From JBKEDC01 sp047975205 (GTDB lineage Bacteria; Bacteroidota; Bacteroidia; Bacteroidales; Prolixibacteraceae): 51,115 nucleotides of DNA. The notes under the pieces were generated by a model. The model was given only the letters and a program-made list of their open reading frames with translations, was not told the origin of the DNA and made no database searches. A program made the position numbers and the translations under genes. The stretch is taken from NCBI GenBank assembly GCA_047975205.1, contig JBKEDC010000049.1, positions 1 to 51,115 on the forward strand. The letters run 5' to 3'. This document shows positions 1-8,019 of the stretch, in pieces (position 1 is the first letter of the stretch; every line of letters starts with the position of its first letter).

Positions 1-132
1 AATCATTTGAAAAACAAAGATAAATACATCATTATTTCACCAAAGGACTTTTTATCTAACTTAGATTCAGAGAAATATAAAGACTTGATTTTTTATTTAA
101 ATGAAAGGTATTGGAATGATATATGTATTTAA
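1..132 (+). CDS. C-terminal end of an unidentified protein (5' end outside window)
   Basis: An open frame runs from base 1 to a TAA at 130-132 and encodes 43 residues, rich in Lys, Asp, Tyr and Ile, ending in YWNDICI. It reads like a genuine protein C-terminus: mixed helical composition, no low-complexity sequence. The rest lies left of the window, so no family can be named. It overlaps the 3' end of the GH36-like fragment on the opposite strand. This suggests a recombination breakpoint where foreign or distant sequence was joined to the decaying mannan locus. It could also be a chance frame, since it is short. Confidence 0.4.
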   Translation, partial: NHLKNKDKYIIISPKDFLSNLDSEKYKDLIFYLNERYWNDICI

Positions 133-259
133 GCTCCCCATCCACTTCTGCCGAAAGCACCAGCGAAGAGTTTGGAGTGTTTATCACTATGTTTTTTGCC
201 GATAGATTAATCGCAAACACACAGGCTGTAAGAATGAGTAGTATTCTATTTGCTTTCAT
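56..259 (-). pseudogene. N-terminal fragment of a GH36-like alpha-galactosidase
   Basis: The frame starts with a signal peptide (basic N-terminus, hydrophobic core, cleavage near LSA-K at residues 19-22). It then reads KNIVINTPNSSLVLS and GELKYIYHSN, which resemble the start of the N-terminal beta-sandwich of Bacteroidetes GH36 alpha-galactosidases. Family members are usually about 700 residues, but this one stops after 67, and the last 15-25 residues no longer look like the family. No other frame continues the homology to the window edge. Its ATG overlaps the stop of the upstream chimeric gene by one base (TAATG), so it was translationally coupled in the mannan operon. GH36 enzymes remove galactosyl side chains from galactomannan, which fits its GH26 neighbour. 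The family call rests on a short stretch. Confidence 0.5.
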
Positions 260-1803
260 TATTCATCTGTTTGTTTCAATTCTTTCAGCAATAATATATG
301 CTTTTGGTCGATAAATGCTTTAGCATCCTTGGCAGCCGGGTGTCCCGGATACGGAAAATAGAAATGCACTTTAGGGTCGCTTCGCCATACCATTGCATAG
401 CTCAGTTCCTTTTTTATCAGTGAATCGTTGAGAACAGCTCCCAGCTTTTGGGTGAACCATAGCGAGTCAGTAACATTTTCGCAACCTGTTTCGGAGAGTG
501 CTGCAATCTTGTTCTTTTCATTTGCAACATCAATCACGATATGCAATTTCTTCACCACCAACTCCACTGCGTTATCTTGTTTGAAGTCTCCATAATCGTC
601 CAAGCCCACAATATCAACCACATCATCGCCGGGATACCAAGTGAGATACTCATCTTTCGAGAAGAAGTGTCTGTCGGGCGAATAAGCAACTGCCATTTGT
701 GTTAAACTTTTTTCGTTTCGCAGATACTCTACCGTAAATCGGAACAGCTCTTTAAACTCATCCGACGTACAGGCTTTGGAGCTTAACTTTGGCATAAATA
801 CACTTGCACTAAATTCTCCGCCTTCCCAATTTTCTGATAACGGTTGAGAAACTATCATCCATTCTCCATTGGTATCAAATCCATAATCAAAATGACGATA
901 GTTGCCTTGTTGATCTTCCAACTGGAAATAACCTCCACTGCCTACAGGGGTGCGCACAGCAAATGTGATATACGGATTTACGTAGCTAGATACATCAGCC
1001 AACTCGTCAGATACCATTATTCCGGTTTCTTTGTCCCAGCCATATCCGGCAGAGCGCAGTTTGAAATACTTATCAGTATTACCGGGACAATCAGAGCCTC
1101 CGGATTCTACGCTCGCTGTCGGCTCGCCACTGTAGTTGTATGTCCCGTCTTCAAAATCCCAAATTGCAAATTCCTTGTACTCTACACTCGGAGCAACAAC
1201 TTCTACACCTTCTACCGCAGGAACTAAATTAGAGCTTAAACTCTTGAAACTAACTGTTACCAATTGCCCGATTGCTAATTCTATTTCTCCCGAATTTACT
1301 GCAATCACACTTGGTTCTGCCGAAACTATCGGTACTTCGATTCCGTCAATGTAAACATTTGAGATTATATCCACATTCTCACCTTCAATCTTGAACTGCA
1401 GATTCTGAGGAATATCATTCACTTTAGTTACAGTTACATTTGGATAGACCGGTGCCAATTCATCTTTGCTATCGCTATACCTGTTGAACACATTTGAAAC
1501 CCTAAGATTACCCCTGTCAAATACACGAGGCAGTTCTATTATTATTTCTGTTCCTGCATCATTTATACTAACCAGCTCGCAGCTTTCATCATTGATTGTG
1601 GCCGTCGGCTGCTTGAAATTAGCACCCGTAACTGTTATTTGAGAACCTATCGCGACATCTCCTGTTGCCGATAGTTGTACTATTTCCGGTATCGGAAAGT
1701 TAATATCATAATCTTCCGACATCTCTTTTTCTTCACATCCCGCAAAGGCTACTAACATACCTAACATCAGGATTAATATGTTGTATCTGAAAATATTTTT
1801 CAT
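259..1803 (-). pseudogene. In-frame chimera: IPT/TIG surface glycan-binding lipoprotein fused to C-terminal half of GH26 beta-mannanase
   Basis: The preferred start is the ATG at 1803, which gives a lipoprotein signal (MKNIFRYN..., lipobox VAFAGC). An in-frame ATG at 1842 would put 13 charged residues in front. From the 1803 start, residues ~35-130 look like an IPT/TIG domain. A second unassigned domain and a beta-rich glycan-binding module (WDFEDGTYNYSG) run to about residue 335. At about residues 338-343 (DNA ~775-800) the sequence switches to the second half of a GH26 catalytic domain: FKELFRFTVEYLR, YSPDRHFFS, ALSETG and FFYPYPGHP-like YFPYPGHP. SETG carries the family nucleophile Glu. 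The front half of the barrel with the acid/base motif (WRPLHE-type) is absent. The simplest reading is a deletion that joined an SGBP gene to the following GH26 gene while keeping the frame. Surface export and glycan binding may survive, but mannanase activity should not. Confidence 0.8.
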
Positions 1804-1816
1804 TTTGACTCTTGTT

Positions 1817-3462
1817 TTAGTTTTGTTGTAATCCCCAATCATTAACTTCCGATTCCGGTATTGGCATCAATGGTACTCTCACGCCGCTTGCTCCGTCAAT
1901 GCATCTGGAGTTGCAATTAGAACGCAGAGATACATTTTCATACCTTAGGTTTCCATCATTATTTTTGAATGTTGCTTGTTTATGATCTAACATATCAAGA
2001 TACTTTCCATGACGAACCAAGTCCCAGAATCGCAATCCTTCATTCGCCATTTCTTTTTTCTGCAAGTCAGTATATCAATCGCTTCATCTCTATTTGCAGG
2101 CAAGCTTATTTTGGGCAAATTATTCCCCCAGCCTGTAGTTGGGTAAGTTAATTCACCTTCTGCATATCCTCTTGCCATTGTACTTGTGCGAGCGCGTTCT
2201 CTGATTTCCTCAATAATATCCTCTGCTTCGGTAGTTTTTCCGAGCTCGATAGCCATTTCGGCATGAAGAAACAGTATTTCAGCATATCTCATCTTTCTTA
2301 CATTGTATCCACTGCTTGCCGACATTGCCGGTTTCTCTGAATCTGCCATAGCTGTTTTGCGATTTAGATATGGGGTCATTTGCTCTTCAAGTTTATATGT
2401 GTATGATTCTCCCTGAACAATTCCGTCATTATATGAAGAGCCATAAATGGTGCAGCTCAATCTAGGGTCTTGTTCTTCAAAAATATCCACTAAGTCCTGT
2501 GTGGGATTTTGGAATCCCCAACCCCAATCACCACGATTACCTGTGAATTGGCTTAAGTTTGTTCCGGTCTTTTCCGGAATATCCTCAGTGCTTCCTTCTT
2601 CCATTTGCAGCTCAAAAATCGACTCTGAACCATTCTCGCCGACGAATTCCCAAAGTTGAGCATAGTTTGCCATCAACGAATATTGGCCGGAATTGATTAT
2701 CTCTGATGTTAAATCATATACATTCTGATAAGTTACGGCAGATTCGGCATCCATGCCAATCTGATAAGCTCGCAACCTTGCCAAATATCCTTGAGCAGCT
2801 CCTCTGGTTGCTCGTCCCATTTCTGAACTTACGTATTCAGATTTCAAAGGCAAGCGTTCTATTGCTAATGCAAACAGACTCGCGATATATTCATATGTGT
2901 CATGATATGATGCCCTCGAAACATTTCCAAAATCCTCAGTCGATAACGGAGCATCAAACAAGGGTACACCTCCGAACACTTTGAGGAGATAGAAATAAAA
3001 ATAACCTTTAAGGAAATATGATTCCCCCTCTAGTCTTGTTCTTAGTTCATCTTCGAGAGAACTTTCAGGTAAATACTTCAATGCTGTATTAGCTCTGAAT
3101 ATCCCATCGAAACATTTAATCCAAACCGCTTCCAACACAGCATTTGTTGCACTTGGTTGCCACTCTATCATATTCTGAATCGGACGTAAGTCTGCCTCTT
3201 TCGAACCTTTCTCCGAATCGTCAGCAAGTAAATCGCCAAAGAAGAATTCATGGTTATGAGTCAACCATTGATCATCAGGACCGGAACCTTCCGATTGACC
3301 TATAACATCATATATTCCATTAACTGCAAGAATCGCATTGTCGGCAGTTTCAAAAAAGTTCTCTTCGGTTTCTCTAGCAATGGGATCAACCTCCAAGAAG
3401 TCAGAGCAAGCAGAGAATATAGCTGCTATTAGTATTGTGTTTATATATATTATTCTTTTCAT
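1817..3462 (-). pseudogene. susD-like: SusD/RagB-family glycan-binding lipoprotein, frameshifted near the C-terminus
   Basis: The gene starts at 3462 with a lipoprotein signal (lipobox IFSAC, then SDFLEVDP, typical of SusD). The SusD TPR-like fold runs to RDEAIDIL. The frame then shifts and ends at 1987 with unrelated residues. The missing end is in another frame (2065-1817): QKKEMANEGLRFWDLVRHGK and PIPESEVN, both conserved in SusD C-termini. The shift lies in or near a six-T tract at 2054-2059 (six A on the coding strand). One extra A would restore CRKKEMANEG. SusD caps the SusC barrel and binds glycans at the cell surface. Loss of the last ~80 residues would probably abolish folding. Confidence 0.88.
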
Positions 3463-3500
3463 TTTTTGGTTGTTTTTCTGATTATCAACTGTTCCGTAGG

Positions 3501-6500
3501 CTAAAAATTCACGTTAATTCCACCTGTCAAAATTATCGGCGTCGGGTAGGTTACATAATCCACTCCCGGAGACAGGCTCGACCCATCTAAGTTCCCTATT
3601 TCAGGAGTCCAGCTTGAATATTTAGTAAAAGTTAGAAGGTTATCGCATGACACATACACTCTCACTTTTGATAATTTGATTGCTTGTACTAAATTCTTTG
3701 GAAGAGTATATCCCAACTGAATATTACGTAATCTCACATAAGAGCCATCCTCAACATATCTATCAGAGAAGCGACTGTTTTCATTGGCATCGGATGCTGT
3801 CATCCTTGGTTGTGATCCGTTAGGATTATCAATCGACCACCTGTCTAGTCTATCGGTACGATAGTTTGAAAGAATACCCGAAGAGTTTATCCAATAATTG
3901 ATACCGTTTACAATCTCATTGCCAAATACCCCCACAAATGAAGCTTTGAAATCAAAATTTCTATATTCTAATCCAATATTCAAACCTCCTGAGAAATCCG
4001 GTACTGCACTTCCCAGATACATGCGGTCTTCACCACCAATCTCTCCGTCATCATTTCTATCAACAAACTTTACATCTCCTAATTGAGCATATGGCTGAAT
4101 CGCTTTCCCACCTTTTGTATGTGCATCTAATTCCGATTGGTCAGTAAATATGCCGTCTGTTTCTAATCCATAGAAGTAGCCGATTTCATAACCTTCTTCT
4201 GTACGGTATATTCGGCATTTCCCGACCAAGCTCCCATGCGACCTCCTGAGATAGCTTCTCCGCCTGCCATGTCGGTAATCTTTTGCTTAATGATTGAACC
4301 GTTTACACTAATGTCGTATTTGAAATCTCCGGCTCTCTTATTCCATCCTACATTAAATTCAAATCCTGTATTTTTCATTGATGCAGCATTTACTATTGGA
4401 CGACCGGCACCAACATACATTGGTATTGGTTTACTAATCTGCATATCTTTAGTTTTGCGATCGAACCAATCTAATGAAACTGATAATTTTTCATCGAGAA
4501 ATCCCATATCCAAACCAACATTCATTTGGTCTGATACTTCCCATTTCAAATCTTCATTACTAAGAACATCAGCTTTCGAACCTTCCTGAACTATTCCTCC
4601 GAATGCATATGTATATCCCAAGTCCATCAGCGACATATAGCTCCATGCTCCCACTGCATTTGCGTTACCTACTTGTCCCCAACCTCCTCTGAATTTTAGT
4701 CTACTTATAAAATTCATATTATCCATAAAGCTCTCTTGCTTTACATTCCAACCTGCAGAGAATGAAGGGAAATATCCCCAACGCTGACCTTTATGAAACT
4801 TAGATGAGCCATCGGCGCGAATAGTTGCAGTAAGCATATACTTGCTTTTATACGAATAGTTGGCACGAGCAAAATATGATAGAATACGGGTCTCCTCAGC
4901 ACTTCCGTCAAGTTGAAATGAAGTAGCATCTTTAGACTGGTCGAAATACATCAAATCTTCAGAATCCGGCACATCGTATCTAGTTCCGGAAATATCACTA
5001 CTCTTAAAAACTTGAACCTCTGAACCCAAAGTTGCATTTATATTGTGGTCGCCAACCTTTTTTACATAATTGAAGAAACCATTCCATGTTAGGTCGGTAT
5101 TACTTCCTCTTTGTTCATATAATCGACTGAGATCATTGCGTTGATCAACTGCAATGTAATATTCTTCATAATAATTTTTCTCGTTGAAGAACGTTAGCTG
5201 AGTTGCTCCCATTGTGCGAAAACTAAGACCTTTAATAAATAAATCATTAATATTAAAAGTAAAATTAGCTAGTAATCGCTGATCACCTTTTATTTGATTC
5301 TTAGCCTCGTCAACTGCTCGCATTGGGTTTGTAACAATCACGCCACCCATAAATCTTGCTCCGTAGTTATCGGTAAAATCATCCCATGCTGGAGTGATAG
5401 GATCCATGCGAATAGCCACGGGAAGTGCTCCATTAAAACTATCGTTATTGTGATTATTCTTTTTGTATGTAGAATATGAAATGTTTGCATCTAGACTAAT
5501 TTTGTCGCTGAAATTGTATCTGTTATTTACATATGCATACAATTTTTTCATTCCGCTATTTTTAATCAGACCGTCTTGATTAAAATATGTAGCACCTATA
5601 TTATAGGTACTCTTTTCATTACCTCCACGCGCAGATACAGAATAGTTTTGTATAGGTGCAATATTAAATAATTCATTTTGCCAATTTGTACCTTTGTTAT
5701 TGTTTGCGATAATTTCATCAAGTATTGCTTGTTCATCCGAAGGTGCAAAAACTCCATCATTGGCATATGCTTCCAAACGCAGAGTTGCAAATTGTGCAGC
5801 AGTTACCATGTCTATGGTATTTGATGCCCATTGCGCGCCGCCATACGCAGAAACTTCAAACTGTACGGCTCCACTTTTCCCTTTTTTAGTTGTAACTAAT
5901 ACAACCCCATTCGCACCACGCGAACCATATATAGCTGTCGCAGATGCATCCTTAAGAATTTCAATACTAGCAATATTGGCAGGATCAACCGAGCTGATGT
6001 CTTCAATCGGGAAACCATCTACAACATATAAGGGAGTAGAGTTACTCCACGAGCTTGTACCTCGAATTTGAATATTCATTCCACTTCCGGGTTCTCCCGA
6101 TGTAGATATAATATTAACACCGGCAACTTTTCCTTGCAATGCCTGAACGACATCCGGCGTAGAAGAACCTTGTAAATCATCTCCATCCACTTTTGCAACA
6201 GCTCCGGTAAGATCACTTTTTCGCATCGTACCATACCCCACTACGACCACTTCATCCAAATTTTCGGCCATTGTAGAGAGGGTAACAATTACATTGTTTT
6301 TGTCTGTTATATTTACTTTCTGAGTATCAAACCCAATAAAAGAAAATACAAGGGTAGTAGCATTCGAAGGAACTTTAAGATTGAAAGTTCCTTCTATCCC
6401 CGTAATTGCTCCGATAGTTGTTCCTTCAACTACTACCGAAACACCCGGCAAAGTTTCTTTGTTAGAATCATAGACAATTCCCGAAATTGTCTTGTGCATA

Positions 6501-6560
6501 AGCCATCAAACCTGTTGATAGCCAGAATAGCATCATTAATAGTTTTAGTTTGCGTCCCAT
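3501..6560 (-). pseudogene. susC-like: SusC/RagA-type TonB-dependent receptor with two frameshifts
   Basis: The intended start is the ATG at 6560, whose signal peptide (MGRKLKLLMMLFWL...MAYAQ) is in a different frame from the body, which begins KTISGIVYD. The shift lies at 6491-6500. The body has a carboxypeptidase-regulatory-like domain (LPGVSVVVEGTTIG), a TonB-box region (VVVVGYGTMRKSDLTGAV), a plug domain (GVNIISTSGEPGSGMNIQIRG) and a beta-barrel. A second shift near 4201-4207 ends the long frame at 4163. The barrel resumes as RTEEGYEIGYFYGLETDG and runs to the stop at 3501. Restoring one C (ACCCGT for ACCGT) would rejoin it. Repaired length is about 1020 residues, normal for SusC. It would import mannan oligosaccharides across the outer membrane. 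Confidence 0.9.
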
Positions 6561-6635
6561 GTAATAATCTCCTGTTTGTTAGGTATTTAATTTAGTCCGT
6601 TTGGTTGTGATTTAGGTTACGAATAAATCACATTG

Positions 6636-6643
6636 CAAACATA
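6636..6643 (-). promoter_or_regulatory. susC promoter -7 box (TATGTTTG)
   Basis: On the minus strand these bases read TATGTTTG, matching the Bacteroidetes sigma-70-type -7 consensus TAnnTTTG. The box sits 75 bases upstream of the susC start at 6560. No clear TTTG -33 element is found at the usual spacing, as expected for an activator-dependent promoter. Confidence 0.55.
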
Positions 6644-6691
6644 GAGCGTTTATAAAGGTGATAAGAATGAAATTTTACCTATAAATGATAC

Positions 6692-6703
6692 TATTTTATC
6701 ATT
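6692..6703 (+). repeat. Direct repeat copy 1 (TATTTTATCATT), candidate AraC operator
   Basis: The 12-mer TATTTTATCATT here recurs exactly at 6849-6860. This copy is also half of an inverted repeat AATGATA-n6-TATCATT at 6684-6703. It lies about 50 bases upstream of the susC -7 box, a position suited to an activator. Confidence 0.5.
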
Positions 6704-6848
6704 CGTTTAATATTAGATATGGAAATACATTAGATATATGAATAAAATATGATTCTAATATTATTTTCAGATTATTGAAACTACGAGAATCTTAGAAAAA
6801 TGCCATTAAGAGCACTCTGGTGTGTATTCTTTAACATTCAACTTGTAT

Positions 6849-6860
6849 TATTTTATCATT
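6849..6860 (+). repeat. Direct repeat copy 2 (TATTTTATCATT), candidate AraC operator
   Basis: Exact second copy of the 12-mer at 6692-6703, on the same strand, 157 bases away. It ends 21 bases before the araC start at 6882 and could serve autoregulation. In AT-rich DNA a 12-base match could arise by chance, so this is suggestive only. Confidence 0.4.
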
Positions 6861-6881
6861 AGCTATATCTTAGTACTCAAA

Positions 6882-7763
6882 ATGAGCACTATGAGCAAGC
6901 ATATACACAGAGAAATAACACCGCTGAAAGACAGCGATTGTTTTTTGATATTCGATCGTAAAAGAGCTGACTTTTCTTTTCCTATTCATTTTCATCCCGC
7001 ATTTGAGATTAACTATGTACATAATGCAAAAGGCGGACGAAGAATTGTAGGAGACCATATTGAAGAAATAGGAGATCGTGAGTTAGTAATGGTCGGTCCA
7101 AATTTGAATCATGGATGGGAAAACTACAACAAACGAGATGGCGAACTACATGAAATCACAATACAATTCCCCAGAGAGCTGTTTGATAGAGAACTCAACA
7201 AGAATATTATGAAACCAATTCGTGAGCTATTTCAAAATGCCGGACGAGGTATTCAATTCTCAGAAGATACTATCAGATTTATCGAACCTAAATTACATAG
7301 TCTAAGTCAGACTAGAGGGTTTGACGGATACCTGCTTTTTCATTCCTTATTGTATGATTTAGCAATATCTCGAAACCAAAGGCTCTTGACAAATATGTCA
7401 TTCAGCCAGCAAGGAGATTTTCATAATAGCGAACGCATTGAGAAAATATACAAACATGTGCAAGATAATTTCTCAGAAAAGTTGAGACTTGAAGACGCAG
7501 CACAACTAGTCAATATGTCGGTGATTTCGTTCAGCAGATTGATGAAACAACGTACCGGAAAAACCTTTGTTGATTTTGTAAATGAGATTAGATTGGGATA
7601 CGCTACTCGTCAACTCATCGAAACAAATAAGAGCGTAACCGAGATCTGTTTTGATTGCGGTTTTAATAACATATCAAACTTTAATCGAGCCTTTAAGAAG
7701 AACCAAGCTTGCACTCCGAGCGAGTTTCGGAGCAATTTCACGGGAGTTAGGAGTGTATTGTAA
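6882..7763 (+). CDS. AraC-family transcriptional regulator of the mannan PUL
   Basis: The ATG at 6882 is preferred because the upstream in-frame extension from 6822 is hydrophobic and overlaps the operator repeat; 6891 is a further possible start. The N-terminal part is a cupin-like sensor domain (FPIHFHPAFEINYV, then MVGPNLNHGWEN), typical of AraC regulators that bind sugars. The last ~100 residues form the double helix-turn-helix: KLRLEDAAQLVNMSVISFSR, then VTEICFDCGFNNISNFNRAFK and CTPSEFR. It is intact and divergent from susC, so it most likely activates the PUL in response to a manno-oligosaccharide. It is the only complete gene left in the locus. Confidence 0.88.
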   Translation: MSTMSKHIHREITPLKDSDCFLIFDRKRADFSFPIHFHPAFEINYVHNAKGGRRIVGDHIEEIGDRELVMVGPNLNHGWENYNKRDGELHEITIQFPRELFDRELNKNIMKPIRELFQNAGRGIQFSEDTIRFIEPKLHSLSQTRGFDGYLLFHSLLYDLAISRNQRLLTNMSFSQQGDFHNSERIEKIYKHVQDNFSEKLRLEDAAQLVNMSVISFSRLMKQRTGKTFVDFVNEIRLGYATRQLIETNKSVTEICFDCGFNNISNFNRAFKKNQACTPSEFRSNFTGVRSVL

Positions 7764-7990
7764 TGGCTGTATAATCGCCACTACTTAATCTAACAGATAG
7801 TGTGATACAATTGATGAAAGAGTGTCTTCTTGAATTTATGTAGTTTAGTCATTACTTAGCAAGACATCCTACTTGTAAATACTTAATAATTAAAAGAAAA
7901 TGTCTAATCAGAATTAGTATCTCCCGTATTTTCCAATAGATTCTATTCATATTATTTAAGCATTCTATCTTAAAAGAATAATATTCTTGT

Positions 7991-7998
7991 TACTTTTG
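7991..7998 (+). promoter_or_regulatory. -7 box (TACTTTTG) for the DUF3352-like gene
   Basis: TACTTTTG matches TAnnTTTG and lies 21 bases before the ATG at 8020. Transcription would start near 8004. This rules against the longer in-frame start at 7987, which would be upstream of the transcript start. The gap 7764-7990 holds no other recognisable feature. Confidence 0.55.
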
Positions 7999-8019
7999 GG
8001 ATCTAAAACTAAAAACGAT

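Larger units (their letters stand above)
6561..6881. promoter_or_regulatory. Divergent susC/araC control region
   Basis: This 321-bp AT-rich gap lies between the divergent susC and araC genes. It contains a minus-strand -7 box at 6636-6643 (TATGTTTG) about 75 bases before the susC ATG, and the two copies of the direct repeat listed separately. No small ORF or RNA gene is apparent. Confidence 0.6.

Noticed and set aside
844..1227. Plus-strand 127-codon open frame inside the chimera gene
   Set aside because: Antisense to a well-supported coding region, no family resemblance and no start context; typical shadow frame.
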